From Gammaproteobacteria bacterium (GTDB lineage: Bacteria > Pseudomonadota > Gammaproteobacteria > Xanthomonadales > Wenzhouxiangellaceae): 64,000 nt of DNA. The notes under the pieces are model-generated. The model ran no database searches. It was given only the letters and a program-made list of their open reading frames with translations, and had not been told where the DNA came from. Shown in pieces: positions 8,276 through 18,316 of this stretch (position 1 is the first letter of the stretch; the number at the start of each line of letters is the position of its first letter). The position numbers and the translations under genes were made by a program. The stretch is from contig PXBD01000067.1 in the NCBI GenBank assembly GCA_003565625.1, positions 1-64,000 on the forward strand. Reading direction: 5' to 3'.

Positions 8276-9775
8276 ATGCAGTTTACAACTACCCAGGATT
8301 CCCCCGTCAGCATCGGCAGCGAATGTCTGCTGCTCGGGCTTGGCGAAGACAAGCGCTTCGGCGAAAGCCTGACCGAAATCGATCAGGCCAGCAACGGTTT
8401 TTTCAGCCGCTTGCTGGAGTCCGGGGACCTGCCAACCAAGGCCGGCAAGACCATCCTGGTGCACGGTGTGCCGGGGCTGACCGCGGCGCGCGTGCTGGTA
8501 GCCGGCCTGGGCAAAGCCGAAAAACTGGATGGCGTGGCGTTTTACAAGCTCATGCAGGCGGTCGGCAAGGCGCTGCGCGCCTCGCCTGCAACCAGCGCCC
8601 ACTGCCTGCTGACCGAGGCCGAGGTGTGCGGGCGCGACCTGGCCGAGCGAACGCGGCTGGCGGCGCTGGGACTGGCCCACGGCAATTATGTCTACAGCGC
8701 AACCAAGAAACCGGCCGACGACGCGCCGCCGTCTACCGAGCGGGTCAGTTTCCCGGCCGCTGACGGCATCGAAGCCCAGCTGGCGATTGCCGAATCGGTG
8801 TATGCCGGAATTCAGCGCTGCCGTGACCTCGGTGACCTGCCGCCCAATATCTGCAACCCCGAATACCTCGCCGATACCGCCCGCCGGATGGCCGAACAGC
8901 ACCAGGGGCTCGAAATCGACGTGCTCGACGAAGCGCAGATGACCGAGCTGAAAATGCACAGCCTGCTGGCCGTGGGCCAGGGCAGCGCCAATCCGTCCTA
9001 TCTGATCCACCTGCGCTGGCGCGGCGGCAGCGCGGGCGATGCGCCGCTGGCACTGGTTGGCAAAGGCATCACCTTCGACACCGGCGGCATCTCGCTCAAG
9101 CCTCGTGACCTGATGGAACAGATGAAATTCGACATGTGCGGAGCGGCCACCGCGCTGGGGGTCATGGAGGCCGTGGCCGGCCTGAAGCTGCCGCTCAACG
9201 TCGACTGCGTGGTCGCCGCGGTCGAAAACATGCCCGATGGCAAGGCATACCGGCCCGGTGATGTCATCACCACCATGTCGGGCAAGACCGTCGAGGTTCA
9301 CAACACCGACGCCGAAGGCCGCATGATCCTGGCCGATGCGCTGACCTGGACCGGACAGTTCGTCAAGCCGGCCGCGACGGTCGATATTGCCACCCTGACC
9401 GGTGCCTGCGTGGTCGCCCTGGGCCACCACGCCAGCGCCGTCATGACCCAGGACGATGAACTCGCCGAGGAGCTGGTTGCCGCCGGCACCGAAGCCGCCG
9501 ATCGGGGCTGGCGTCTGCCGCTGTGGGATGACTACCAGGAGCAGATCGACACACCGTTTGCCGACATGAAGAATATCGGCGGCATGCCGGCCGGCAGCAT
9601 CACGGCGGGTTGTTTCCTGTCGCGCTTTGCCGAAGGCCAGCGCTGGGCCCATCTCGACATTGCCGGGTCGGCCTGGCAGTGGGGCAAGCCGGTCAGCGCG
9701 ACCGGGCGACCGGTGGGGCTGTTGGTGCAGTGGCTGGTGGATCGGGCTGGCGGCTGGAGCAAGATTGCGCATTGA
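8276..9775 (+). CDS. pepA: Leucyl aminopeptidase PepA (M17)
   Basis: A two-metal cytosolic exopeptidase; the E. coli enzyme also acts as a DNA-binding accessory factor in Xer recombination at plasmid sites. The 499-residue product has the M17 metal and catalytic motifs: GKGITFDTGGISLKP (about 262-276) and the signature NTDAEGRMILADAL (about 343). Start at MQFTTTQDSP with AGGA upstream. A TACAAT at 8241-8246 is a possible -10 but lacks a good -35. It is first in pepA-holC-valS, overlapping holC by four bases. Confidence 0.95.
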   Translation: MQFTTTQDSPVSIGSECLLLGLGEDKRFGESLTEIDQASNGFFSRLLESGDLPTKAGKTILVHGVPGLTAARVLVAGLGKAEKLDGVAFYKLMQAVGKALRASPATSAHCLLTEAEVCGRDLAERTRLAALGLAHGNYVYSATKKPADDAPPSTERVSFPAADGIEAQLAIAESVYAGIQRCRDLGDLPPNICNPEYLADTARRMAEQHQGLEIDVLDEAQMTELKMHSLLAVGQGSANPSYLIHLRWRGGSAGDAPLALVGKGITFDTGGISLKPRDLMEQMKFDMCGAATALGVMEAVAGLKLPLNVDCVVAAVENMPDGKAYRPGDVITTMSGKTVEVHNTDAEGRMILADALTWTGQFVKPAATVDIATLTGACVVALGHHASAVMTQDDELAEELVAAGTEAADRGWRLPLWDDYQEQIDTPFADMKNIGGMPAGSITAGCFLSRFAEGQRWAHLDIAGSAWQWGKPVSATGRPVGLLVQWLVDRAGGWSKIAH

Positions 9776-10173
9776 GAGTCGATTTTTATGAAATGAGCGG
9801 GCGCTTTACCGACCCGCTGTTCGTCGCCGGAGTGCTGGTCGGACGAGCCTGGCCCAAAGCGTCGCCGGTCGCCGTTGTCGGTCCGCGGGCGCAACTCGAA
9901 GCGCTCGATGAACAGCTCTGGAAGGCGCCGGAAGGGCGCTTTTTGCCGCACGGCATCGACCAGGCCGAGGCGCCGATCCAGCTGCTGGAAGCTGCCCCTG
10001 AAAGCGCCAGCATCCTGATCAACCTGGATCCGGCCAGCCCGCTGCCGGAGGGCCGATTTGAACGCGTCCTCGAGATCGTCCCGCCCGATGAGACGCTCAA
10101 GGTAGCGCTGCGCGAACGCTGGAAAGCGTGGAAAGCCAGGGGTGCCGACGTGCATCACCATGTTCTGAAATAA
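9772..10173 (+). CDS. holC: DNA polymerase III chi subunit
   Basis: Chi links the clamp loader to SSB on the lagging strand. The protein of about 133 residues begins at TTG (read as LRVDFYEM, matching the usual MRVDFY start), overlapping the pepA stop as TTGA. Family features are [17 protein letters not shown] near the N-terminus and the C-terminal [18 protein letters not shown]. Position between pepA and valS is the standard holC location. A longer reading from 9610 lies inside pepA and is rejected. Confidence 0.9.
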   Translation: MRVDFYEMSGRFTDPLFVAGVLVGRAWPKASPVAVVGPRAQLEALDEQLWKAPEGRFLPHGIDQAEAPIQLLEAAPESASILINLDPASPLPEGRFERVLEIVPPDETLKVALRERWKAWKARGADVHHHVLK

Positions 10174-10187
10174 CAAAGACACGTTCG

Positions 10188-13052
10188 ATGGACAAAACCT
10201 ACAACCCGCACGAACTGGAACAGCGCTGGTACTCGAGCTGGGAAGACAGCGGCTGCTTCCGGCCCTCGGGCGAAGGCGAGCCCTACTGCATCCTGCTGCC
10301 GCCACCCAACGTGACCGGCACGCTGCACATGGGTCATGCCTTCCAGCACACCTTGATGGACGCCCTGATCCGCCACATGCGCATGCGCGGGCGCGACACC
10401 CTGTGGCAAGTCGGCGTCGACCATGCCGGGATTGCCACCGAGATGGTGGTCACCCGCCAGATCGAGACCGAAGGCGGCAAGCGCGATGATTTCAACCGCG
10501 AAGATTTCGTCGAACGCGTCTGGCAGTGGAAGCAGGAATCGGGTTCGACCATCACCCGCCAGATGCGCCGCCTGGGCGCTTCGGCCGACTGGTCACGCGA
10601 ACGCTTCACCATGGACGCCGACCTGTCCGAGGCGGTCGTCGAGACCTTCGTGCGCCTGCACGAGGAAGGCCTGATCTACCGCGGCCCGCGCCTGGTCAAC
10701 TGGGACCCGGTGCTGCAGACCGCAATCTCCGACCTGGAAGTCGTCAACAGCGACGAGCAGGGCAAGATGTGGTCGATCCGCTACCCGCGCAGCGACGGTC
10801 GCGGCGACGTGGTGGTGGCCACCACCCGGCCCGAAACCCTGCTCGGCGATGTCTGCGTGGCCGTCCACCCCGACGATGCTCGCTACCGCGACCTGGTTGG
10901 CCAGAACGTGGAACTGCCGCTGACCGGCCGCCGGATTCCGGTTGTGGCCGATGAATACGTCGACCCCGACTTCGGCACCGGCTGCGTCAAGATCACGCCG
11001 GCCCATGATTTCAACGACTGGGAGGTAGGCGCGCGCCAGGGCTTCAAGCCGATCAACGTGTTCACCCCGACTGCCTGCATCAATGACCAGGCCCCGGCAC
11101 GCTACCGCGGTCTCGACCGCTTCGAGGCACGCGCGCAGATCATTGCAGACCTCAAGACCGAAGGCCTGCTGATCGAGGAAAAGCCGCACGCCATGGTGGT
11201 ACCGCGCGGCGACCGGTCCGGCCAGATCATCGAACCCTACCTGACCGACCAGTGGTTCGTGAAAATGGAGAAGCTCGGCGAGCTGGGCCTGCAGCTGGTC
11301 GAATCCGGCCAGGTCGAGTTCGTGCCCGGCAACTGGATCAACACCTACCGCCACTGGATGGAAAACCTGCAGGACTGGTGCATCAGTCGCCAGCTGTGGT
11401 GGGGCCACCGGATTCCGGCCTGGTATGACGAGAACGGCACGATCTACGTCGGCCGCAGCGAGGACGAGGTGCGCGAGCGCCACGGCCTGGCCGCAGAAAC
11501 AAGGCTGCGCCAGGACGAAGACGTGCTCGAGACCTGGTTTTCCTCGGCGCTGTGGGCTCATTCCACCCTGGGCTGGCCGGACCCCGACCGGATGGCCGCG
11601 GAAGGTTTCGAGCGCTACCTGCCCACCTCGGTACTGATCACCGGTTTCGACATCATTTTCTTCTGGGTCGCGCGGATGATCATGATGACAGGCCACTTCA
11701 CCGGCAAGGTGCCGTTCGAACAGGTTTATATCACCGGCCTGATCCGCGACAGCCACGGCCAGAAGATGTCGAAATCCAAGGGCAATATTCTTGACCCGAT
11801 CGACCTGATCGACGGCATCGAGCTCGAACCCCTGGTCGCCAAGCGAACCAGCGCGATGATGCAGCCGCACCTGGCCAAGCGGATCGAAAAAACCACCCGC
11901 CAGGAGTTTCCCGACGGCATCCCGGCTTTTGGGGCGGACGCATTGAGAATCACCTTCACCTCGCTGGCCGGACACGGCCGCGACATCAAGTTCGACCTGG
12001 CCCGCTGCGAGGGCTACCGGAATTTCTTGAACAAGCTCTGGAACGCGGCCCGGTTCACCCTGATGAACGTCGGCGAGGAACGCCTGCCGCAGCCGTCCGA
12101 AGATGAACTGGACACCCTCTCGCGCTGGATTGTATCGCGCCTGAACCGAACCATCGCCGAGGTCGACCAGGCTCTGGCCGACTACCGCTTTGACCTGGCC
12201 ACCCGGGCGTTGTACGAGTTTGTCTGGAACGAGTTCTGCGACTGGTACCTGGAGTTGTCGAAACCGGCTTTGTTCGAAGAAGCCGAAGCAGCCGACCCGG
12301 CCACGGCGAAAGCCACCCGGCACACCCTGGCCCACGTGCTCGAAACCACCCTGCGCCTGCTGCATCCGTTCGTGCCCTTCATCACCGAAGAAATCTGGCA
12401 GCGCGTTCGCCAGGCGACGGGCAGTGAGGCGGCCAGCATCAGCCAGACACAGTGGCCCGAAGCCGGTCCCGTCGACCGGCAGGCCGAAGACGATGCCGAG
12501 TGGCTCAAGCAGGTGATCTCGGCCGTACGTTCAGCGCGCACCGAACTCAACCTGGCCCCGGGCAAGCCAATGCCGCTGCTGATCCAGGCCGGCAGCACGC
12601 TGGATCGCGAACGCCTGCAGCGCTTTGACGACCTGATTCGCCGCCTTGCCCGCCTGGAGCGGATCGAGTCGGTGGACAACGAGTACGACAGCTCGGCCTG
12701 TGCGGGCGATGCCGCTACGGCGCCGCTTCATTCGGCTGATGCCGAAAGCCGCGACCCCTCCGCCGGCTGCGCTACCGCTCTGGTCGGTGAACTGCGCCTC
12801 CTGATCCCGCTGGCCGGACTGGTTGACGTGGCGGAAGAACTGGCCCGCCTGACCAAGCAGCTGGAACGGGAGAAGAAGGGTCTGGAGATCGTGGCGAAGA
12901 AGCTGGCCAACGAAAAGTTTGTCGGCAACGCCCCGGCCGAGGTCGTCGACAAGGAACGCCAGCGTCGGTCAGACCACGAGGCAACCATCAGGGACCTGCA
13001 GCGCCAGATCGAGCGGCTGGACGTACTCAGGAACGCACCGGGCACATCCTGA
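10188..13052 (+). CDS. valS: Valyl-tRNA synthetase
   Basis: A class I synthetase charging tRNA-Val, with an editing (CP1) domain. The 954-residue product has the HIGH motif as HMGH (47-50) in [18 protein letters not shown] at 526-530, and a C-terminal coiled coil ([18 protein letters not shown] onward). Start [14 protein letters not shown] fits the family. An extra stretch of about 24 residues (839-862), just before LLIPLAG, is absent from the E. coli protein as I recall it and looks like a palindrome insertion. It ends the pepA-holC-valS operon. Confidence 0.96.
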   Translation: MDKTYNPHELEQRWYSSWEDSGCFRPSGEGEPYCILLPPPNVTGTLHMGHAFQHTLMDALIRHMRMRGRDTLWQVGVDHAGIATEMVVTRQIETEGGKRDDFNREDFVERVWQWKQESGSTITRQMRRLGASADWSRERFTMDADLSEAVVETFVRLHEEGLIYRGPRLVNWDPVLQTAISDLEVVNSDEQGKMWSIRYPRSDGRGDVVVATTRPETLLGDVCVAVHPDDARYRDLVGQNVELPLTGRRIPVVADEYVDPDFGTGCVKITPAHDFNDWEVGARQGFKPINVFTPTACINDQAPARYRGLDRFEARAQIIADLKTEGLLIEEKPHAMVVPRGDRSGQIIEPYLTDQWFVKMEKLGELGLQLVESGQVEFVPGNWINTYRHWMENLQDWCISRQLWWGHRIPAWYDENGTIYVGRSEDEVRERHGLAAETRLRQDEDVLETWFSSALWAHSTLGWPDPDRMAAEGFERYLPTSVLITGFDIIFFWVARMIMMTGHFTGKVPFEQVYITGLIRDSHGQKMSKSKGNILDPIDLIDGIELEPLVAKRTSAMMQPHLAKRIEKTTRQEFPDGIPAFGADALRITFTSLAGHGRDIKFDLARCEGYRNFLNKLWNAARFTLMNVGEERLPQPSEDELDTLSRWIVSRLNRTIAEVDQALADYRFDLATRALYEFVWNEFCDWYLELSKPALFEEAEAADPATAKATRHTLAHVLETTLRLLHPFVPFITEEIWQRVRQATGSEAASISQTQWPEAGPVDRQAEDDAEWLKQVISAVRSARTELNLAPGKPMPLLIQAGSTLDRERLQRFDDLIRRLARLERIESVDNEYDSSACAGDAATAPLHSADAESRDPSAGCATALVGELRLLIPLAGLVDVAEELARLTKQLEREKKGLEIVAKKLANEKFVGNAPAEVVDKERQRRSDHEATIRDLQRQIERLDVLRNAPGTS
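12702..12773. repeat. In-frame palindrome-bearing insertion within valS
   Basis: About 72 bases (24 codons) interrupt a conserved part of the valS tail. They contain TTCGGC-TGAT-GCCGAA (12731-12746) flanked by GC-rich, Ala/Ser/Asp-coding sequence unlike the surrounding Leu/Glu-rich code. This is compatible with a small REP-like or RPE-like palindromic element domesticated in frame. The edges are approximate. Confidence 0.4.
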
Positions 13053-13081
13053 ACTTCTTCGAACGCGACTGAAAAGGTCAG

Positions 13082-13109
13082 AAAAAACCCGCCCTTTTCA
13101 GAGCGGGTT
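13082..13109 (-). terminator. Intrinsic terminator of the TonB receptor gene
   Basis: On the minus strand a 7-bp stem AACCCGC/GCGGGTT with a 10-base loop is followed by TTTTTTC. It lies beyond the stop codon of the TonB-dependent receptor. In the valS direction no T-run follows. Confidence 0.7.
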
Positions 13110-13124
13110 GCAAAATCCTGCAAG

Positions 13125-13153
13125 CCAAAGGTGGTCGATTCGACCACCTTTGG
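13125..13153. repeat. 13-bp perfect hairpin between convergent genes
   Basis: CCAAAGGTGGTCG and CGACCACCTTTGG flank a 3-base loop (ATT) in the short gap between the ends of valS and the TonB receptor. It could stop transcripts from both sides or protect 3' ends. No T-run is adjacent on either strand. Confidence 0.6.
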
Positions 13154-13165
13154 CGATGGTTGCAA

Positions 13166-15601
13166 TTACCAGGTATACCGACCGCGAGCGTAGAGGTAAC
13201 GCCCGGTGAATCCAGCCGGTGAGAAGGCGCTGAACAGGAACGGCGCATTGGTGGTTTCTGCATCAAAAAACGGGTTCTGGGTCGGGTATTTGTCCAGCAG
13301 ATTGTTCGCCCCGAGGGAGAACGAAAGCTGCGGGGTTACCGCGACACTACCCTCTACATCGACCACCCACATACCGGCTGCTGACCAGTCACTGGCTGCA
13401 TTGTTCGCGCTGATCAGAACCCTGCCAAAGCGGGTTGCGCGGATCAGAGCACTAAGGTTATCCCGAGTCCAGTCAAGCCCGACGATATGCTTCTCTCTCG
13501 GCGCGCCTTTTTCCTGACGCAGCAGATTCTGACGGCTGAACACGGTGGGGGGAGGATCCAGTTCGGAAAGAACGCCTGTCGAGCGGACGTTTGTCAGCTT
13601 GGTCTTGTTGTAATTTGCCGCTGCCGTAGCAACAAATTGACCCGCATTTCCCGCATCCCAACCATAATTGGCAACCAGGTCGATGCCTGACGTCGTGCTG
13701 TCGGCGGCATTAATGAAAAACCTCGCTGCATTGATCCCTTCGGGAAGCAAGGCAACTACCGGTGCGCTACTCAGGTTTTCCGACAGCAACACACGGTCGT
13801 CGATCTTGATCCGGTATACATCCGCAGTCAACACGAAGCCACCCGAGGAAAAGACCAGACCGGCCGAGTAGTTCACAGCCTCTTCGGCATCCAGCGGCTG
13901 CGAGCCCAATGCTTTGGCGATATCGCTGTCAACGGCAAAAGTTCCGGTCTCTCGACCGACCAGGACTCCGTCCTCTGTGGTGAACACCGTGCTGGTCGCG
14001 GTGTAATGGCTTTGGTGCAACGACGGCGCACGGAAGCCGGAACTCACGGCCCCTCTGAACGCAAGTGCATCAGTGGCCTGGTAGCGACCCGCCAACTTGG
14101 CATTCAGCGTATTACCGAAGTCGCTGAAGTCCTCGAAACGAACTGCCGCAGACCCAGTAAAGCGATTTGTAATGTCTGCTTCAAGGTCGGCATAGACTCC
14201 TATGGAGTTCCTGCTTTCATTCACCGCGTTTTCCGGACGATACCCGGGGAACACCTGGCTGCCTGTCGCAAGCCCGGGAACTCCGAAATAGGAGTCAGGT
14301 TCTCCTGCGCCCAGCTTGTAGCGCTCGTTCCGATACTCGATACCCGTGGCGAAGTTGACCGGGCCGGCGAATCCATCGACATCGAACTGCCGGGCAAGGT
14401 CCAGGTTCACAGTCGTTTGGTTGAACTCCAGACTACCTGCATCAAAAACGGTCGGGCTATTTACCCCAAGCGAGCGGTTCAGGGAATTGCCGATGGTCCA
14501 GTCGACCTCGTTGCTTCCGTACACCACGCTGCCATCCCAGTTCCACTCTCCCGCCGTGCCACGTGCACCGCCGGCAATCGAGAAATCCGTCACGTCGGGA
14601 CGAATTTCGGGCAGGAAACCATCAGGATAAATTTCCGGCACGTTGCGCGCGTCACGCGCGCGGCGGTAAAAACCTACCGAGGTGGCAGACCGATCCTGAT
14701 AACTTGCGAAACCATAAAGCTCTGTCCCGTTGGCCAAGGGCAAGCCGGCATTCAGAAACAGCGTTGCGTCCTGTACTTCGGCAAGGCCATGTCGCCAATT
14801 CAGCCTGTCGAATGTCTCTTCCCGAGGATCAAGGCTCCCGTCCTCCAGAAAGGGATACTGCCGTTGCACATCAATATCCGCGCGGTTGGTCGGATCGCGA
14901 TCACGGAACTCGCCAGAGAGGGTCAGGAACCCGTCCGCCCCCAGAGGCAACCCCGCCCATGCCGACACCGTCAGGGTCTCGCCGTCGCGAATGTTGCGCT
15001 TTTCGCGCACACCATCCAGAGTGGTCCGATAACCACCGTAGGTCACAGTAACCGCCCCACCTTCACGAGCCTCGCGAAGCAGCAGGTTGATCACGCCGGC
15101 AATGGCATCAGAGCCGTACTGGGCCGAAGCACCGTCGCGCAGGACTTCAATCGAGCCGATGGCGCCGGTAGGAATGGTATTCAGATCAACCGCTGCAGCA
15201 CCGCGCCCGACCTGGTTCAGGTTCAGCAGCGCGCTGGTGTGGCGGCGCTTGCCGTTGACCAGCACCAGGGTCTGGTCAGGCGACAGGCCGCGCAGTTGGG
15301 CCGGGCGGATCGAGTCAGTCCCGTCGTTGATTGCCGGATTCGGGAAGTTGAATGAAGGCAGCGAGTACGACAGGATGTCGTTCAACTCTGTGCTGCCGTG
15401 CTTGTCGAGATCTTCGGAACTCAGCACGTCAACCGGGGCGAGAGTTTCCAGCGCCGAGCGGCCCTGGGTACGCGTACCGGTTACGACGATGCGATCAATC
15501 GACGCCGCTTCGGCCTCTTCGGTGGCATCTTCCTGCGCGTACAGTGCCGGACTTGCGACCAGCAGCGAGGCGATCATCATGGACAGGGTATTTCTTTTCA
15601 T
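13166..15601 (-). CDS. TonB-dependent outer-membrane receptor
   Basis: An energised uptake porin; the substrate cannot be read from sequence. The product of about 811 residues has a signal peptide (MKRNTLSMMIASLLVASPALYA), a plug domain with IDRIVVTGTR (TonB box region) and QTLVLVNGKRR and IEVLRDGASAQYGSDAIAGVIN motifs (about 80-170), then a 22-strand-type barrel ending with aromatic-rich ARGRYTW. Start chosen at MKRNTL with GGAGG ten bases upstream. It stands alone, with no peptidase, siderophore or SusD-type gene beside it; a terminator follows. Confidence 0.9.
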   Translation of the reverse strand: MKRNTLSMMIASLLVASPALYAQEDATEEAEAASIDRIVVTGTRTQGRSALETLAPVDVLSSEDLDKHGSTELNDILSYSLPSFNFPNPAINDGTDSIRPAQLRGLSPDQTLVLVNGKRRHTSALLNLNQVGRGAAAVDLNTIPTGAIGSIEVLRDGASAQYGSDAIAGVINLLLREAREGGAVTVTYGGYRTTLDGVREKRNIRDGETLTVSAWAGLPLGADGFLTLSGEFRDRDPTNRADIDVQRQYPFLEDGSLDPREETFDRLNWRHGLAEVQDATLFLNAGLPLANGTELYGFASYQDRSATSVGFYRRARDARNVPEIYPDGFLPEIRPDVTDFSIAGGARGTAGEWNWDGSVVYGSNEVDWTIGNSLNRSLGVNSPTVFDAGSLEFNQTTVNLDLARQFDVDGFAGPVNFATGIEYRNERYKLGAGEPDSYFGVPGLATGSQVFPGYRPENAVNESRNSIGVYADLEADITNRFTGSAAVRFEDFSDFGNTLNAKLAGRYQATDALAFRGAVSSGFRAPSLHQSHYTATSTVFTTEDGVLVGRETGTFAVDSDIAKALGSQPLDAEEAVNYSAGLVFSSGGFVLTADVYRIKIDDRVLLSENLSSAPVVALLPEGINAARFFINAADSTTSGIDLVANYGWDAGNAGQFVATAAANYNKTKLTNVRSTGVLSELDPPPTVFSRQNLLRQEKGAPREKHIVGLDWTRDNLSALIRATRFGRVLISANNAASDWSAAGMWVVDVEGSVAVTPQLSFSLGANNLLDKYPTQNPFFDAETTNAPFLFSAFSPAGFTGRYLYARGRYTW

Positions 15602-15882
15602 CGGACCTAGGCCCTCCAGATTCATAAAAATGTAGGTGACAATACGTCAGCACAAACAACCAATCCACCCAGACCAATGAAAGTCCGAGGACCGCGCTGA
15701 ATAGAATTAAAGCGCTCAAGCGGTTTGTGCAGCGCTACTCTACCTTATCCTGCAGCCGTTGTTAATGATTTGTGAATAATCGAGCAAAAATCGGTCGATT
15801 CAGGGCAAAAGCGGCCTCTGACTGATCTGATTGCTTACTTGCCATGGCAGACTGTTGGCCGGTCAACAAGCCAAGGAGCACC

Positions 15883-16428
15883 ATGAACCAGCGCCATTTC
15901 GATGACGCCCCGGGCCTGAGCGAATCTGCCGACCCGGCCACCCGTGACTATGTGTTCAACCAGACCATGCTGCGGATCAAGGACCCCGAGCGCAGCCTGG
16001 ATTTCTACACAAGAATCATGGGCATGCGCCTGGTCCGACGGATGGATTTCCCGGAAATGCAGTTCACCCTGTATTTTCTCGCCTATCTCGACGATGAGCA
16101 GGCTGCCGCGGTGCCAAGCGACGACGCCAAACGCACCACCTTCACCTTCAGCCGCGAGGCGATGCTGGAACTCACCCACAACTGGGGCAGCGAGGACGAC
16201 CCGAACCTGCAATACCACGACGGCAACGCCGAGCCACAGGGCTTCGGCCATATCGGGGTGGCGGTTCCGGACGTCTACGCCGCCGCCGAACGCTTCGAAA
16301 AACTCGGGGTGGAGTTCGTCAAGAAGCCAGACGACGGCAAGATGAAAGGTCTGGCCTTCATCAAGGATCCCGACTGCTACTGGATCGAGATTCTGCAGCC
16401 GGACATGCTGGAGCGCCAGGGCGGCTGA
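15883..16428 (+). CDS. gloA: Lactoylglutathione lyase (glyoxalase I)
   Basis: It converts the methylglyoxal-glutathione hemithioacetal to S-lactoylglutathione. The 181-residue product resembles the longer, zinc-type eukaryotic/Pseudomonas class: metal-ligand positions are Q27 ([10 protein letters not shown]), E96 (LELTHNWG), H123 ([11 protein letters not shown]) and E169 (YWIEIL). The E. coli nickel type (about 135 residues) lacks the internal segment seen here. Start MNQRHF has AAGGAG six bases upstream; an in-frame ATG 39 bases earlier lacks one. It is divergent from the TonB receptor. Confidence 0.93.
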   Translation: MNQRHFDDAPGLSESADPATRDYVFNQTMLRIKDPERSLDFYTRIMGMRLVRRMDFPEMQFTLYFLAYLDDEQAAAVPSDDAKRTTFTFSREAMLELTHNWGSEDDPNLQYHDGNAEPQGFGHIGVAVPDVYAAAERFEKLGVEFVKKPDDGKMKGLAFIKDPDCYWIEILQPDMLERQGG

Positions 16429-16452
16429 CCATTCCACTCGGCAATCGCGCTG

Positions 16453-17403
16453 TCAGTCGTCGAAATCCACGATTCCCTGGCGGCGCCGGTCAACCTGGAG
16501 CCTGAGCACGTCCGGCCGGGCGTAGTGTCCGGCCGGGTCGAAATTGCGCCGGGCGCGGCGTACCTCCTCCAGCGCCAGGTCGGCGATGAACAGACCCGAC
16601 TCGTTTTCGACCGGCTCGATCAGCCAGCGCCCGTCGGGCCCGGCCAGGCAGGACCCGCCCGGCGCCCACGGCATGTCGCCCATGGCCTGGCTCAGGCGCC
16701 GATCGTGGGGCAGATGGGCGGGCCAGTCCTCGGCGCGCATCAGACCGGACGCCGACAATACATAGCTGCGCCCTTCCAGCGCCATGAAGCGGGTGATGTC
16801 GCGGGTCAGCCGGGCACTGCCCGGCCACAGGGCCACGTGCAGGGTTTCGCCCTGACCCTGCAGGCTGGCCCGCGCCAGCGGCATCCAGTTCTCCCAGCAA
16901 TTGAGCGTGCCAACGGTAAACGGGCCGACGCGGTGGGTACGCAGACCGTGGCCGTCACCGGTTGCCCAGACCAGGCGTTCCTCGTGGGTGGGCATGAGCT
17001 TGCGTTGGCAAGCCACGATTGCACCACTCGCCGAGATGCTGACCGCGCTGGCATAGACACTCTGGCCGCGTTCGGGCGGGCGCTCCAGCACGCCCAAAAT
17101 CACCGTCATCGCATTGCGCCGGGCGGCGGCGCGTACTTCATCCAGGCCGCCATCGGCCAGCGAAACCGCCTGATCAACGTAGTGGGCGTGCAGATCTTTC
17201 TGGAAGGCGTCATCGAAGCGCGCCCCGTCGGTACGCTCGACCCAGAACGGATATCCCGGTACCAGGGTTTCCCCGAAAGCGATCAACTCAACACCGGACA
17301 CAGCTGCCTTGTCGATGGTTTCGACGACCCGGGCCAGGGTGGCATCACGATCCAGCCAGACCGGTGCGACCTGGGCCGCCGCCACGCGCAAGCGCGCGCT
17401 CAT
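16453..17403 (-). CDS. Nitrilase-family carbon-nitrogen hydrolase
   Basis: A cytoplasmic C-N hydrolase of 316 residues, probably a true nitrilase (nitrile to acid plus ammonia). The triad is visible: E45 (FGETLVPGYPFW), K135 (QRKLMPTHEER) and C169 (LNCWENWMPLA). The CWEN context is typical of nitrilases rather than amidases. The real substrate is unknown. The ATG overlaps the rimI stop (ATGA), so it is the last gene of pssA-holD-rimI-nitrilase and probably co-translated. Confidence 0.85.
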   Translation of the reverse strand: MSARLRVAAAQVAPVWLDRDATLARVVETIDKAAVSGVELIAFGETLVPGYPFWVERTDGARFDDAFQKDLHAHYVDQAVSLADGGLDEVRAAARRNAMTVILGVLERPPERGQSVYASAVSISASGAIVACQRKLMPTHEERLVWATGDGHGLRTHRVGPFTVGTLNCWENWMPLARASLQGQGETLHVALWPGSARLTRDITRFMALEGRSYVLSASGLMRAEDWPAHLPHDRRLSQAMGDMPWAPGGSCLAGPDGRWLIEPVENESGLFIADLALEEVRRARRNFDPAGHYARPDVLRLQVDRRRQGIVDFDD

Positions 17404-17876
17404 GACCGGCCTCCATCCAGATGGCGCAGCAGCACCAGGGCATCCTCCCGCCCTTCAGCCGCCGGATAGTAGCCGGGGCGTCGACCAATCTTTTCGAACT
17501 GGTGCTGAGCATACAGACGCAGGGCAGCCTTGTTCGACGGCCGCACCTCGAGAAACAGGCGATCGACCCCGGCAACCATCAACTCACGCAGCAAGTAATC
17601 CAGCAGCAATGAGGCCAACCCGGCCCTGCGCCGCGCCGGACTGATGCACAGATTGAGCAGGTGGGCTTCGTCCAGCGCCCTCGAGTGAATGGCGTATCCG
17701 CAGATCTGATCGTGTTCTGTGACCACATGGCAGCGATACCCTACGCGCAAGCAGTCAGCGAAAATCCCCGCGCTCCAGGGAAACGAATAGGCCGACTGCT
17801 CGATTGCCAGCACCGCCGAGAGGTCGCCGCGATCCATGCAACGCACGTCGATCCGGGGCTGCCAGACGAGCGCCAT
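17400..17876 (-). CDS. rimI: Ribosomal protein S18 alanine N-acetyltransferase
   Basis: A GNAT acetyltransferase that acetylates the N-terminus of ribosomal protein S18. The 158-residue product shows the acetyl-CoA loop as SPARRRAGLASLLLDYLL and the C-terminal NKAALRLYAQHQFEKIGRRPGYYP typical of RimI. The start is the ATG overlapping the upstream stop as TGATG. Neighbouring holD and the order holD-rimI match E. coli, supporting the assignment over a generic GNAT. Confidence 0.88.
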   Translation of the reverse strand: MALVWQPRIDVRCMDRGDLSAVLAIEQSAYSFPWSAGIFADCLRVGYRCHVVTEHDQICGYAIHSRALDEAHLLNLCISPARRRAGLASLLLDYLLRELMVAGVDRLFLEVRPSNKAALRLYAQHQFEKIGRRPGYYPAAEGREDALVLLRHLDGGRS

Positions 17877-18316
17877 CAGCCCACCAGTCGGGCGCACAAT
17901 GCCCGCCACAGCGCCCGCTTTGCCTCGGCGCTGGTCCCCAGTTCATCCAGGCCGGCGGACTGGATCAGGCCCGGGCTCTGCGCATGGATGGGCAATGAAC
18001 CGAACGCGATGACATGCCGGACTCCGCGTCCGGGCAGTTCGGTCAAGGCCACGCCGGCATCACTGCCGGACGCCCACTGCCCGAAGCGACACCGGGCCGG
18101 ACCAATCACTGCCGTGATGTCGGCCAGCAGTGCGCCGTGCTGCCCGTCCCAGGGCCGGCGCTGGACAAACAACCAGTCGCCGTCGCCCGAGGACAAACGG
18201 ATGCGCGGAGGCGAAGCTTCGCCGTGGCCAGCAACGACGGGGAGCGGCCTCCGCGACCAAAGCGCAATCCCCATAGCCGCCAGGCGAGCGCGGCTGCGCG
18301 GGTCAGGGAGCGGCAT
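17876..18316 (-). CDS. holD: Probable DNA polymerase III psi subunit
   Basis: Psi bridges chi (HolC) to the clamp loader. The 146-residue product is poorly conserved, but its N-terminus RARLAAMGIALWSRRPLP resembles the E. coli psi start (LQQLGITQWSLRRP), and near its C-terminus RALWRALC resembles AALWQQIC. It directly precedes rimI with a TGATG overlap, exactly as in E. coli. The start overlaps the pssA stop by 14 bases. The call rests on short motifs plus gene order; a different small protein remains possible. Confidence 0.6.
   Translation of the reverse strand: MPLPDPRSRARLAAMGIALWSRRPLPVVAGHGEASPPRIRLSSGDGDWLFVQRRPWDGQHGALLADITAVIGPARCRFGQWASGSDAGVALTELPGRGVRHVIAFGSLPIHAQSPGLIQSAGLDELGTSAEAKRALWRALCARLVG

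Noticed and set aside
8270-9772. 500-codon minus-strand frame
   Set aside because: Antisense shadow of pepA caused by high GC content.
10593-12365. 590-codon minus-strand frame
   Set aside because: Antisense shadow of valS.
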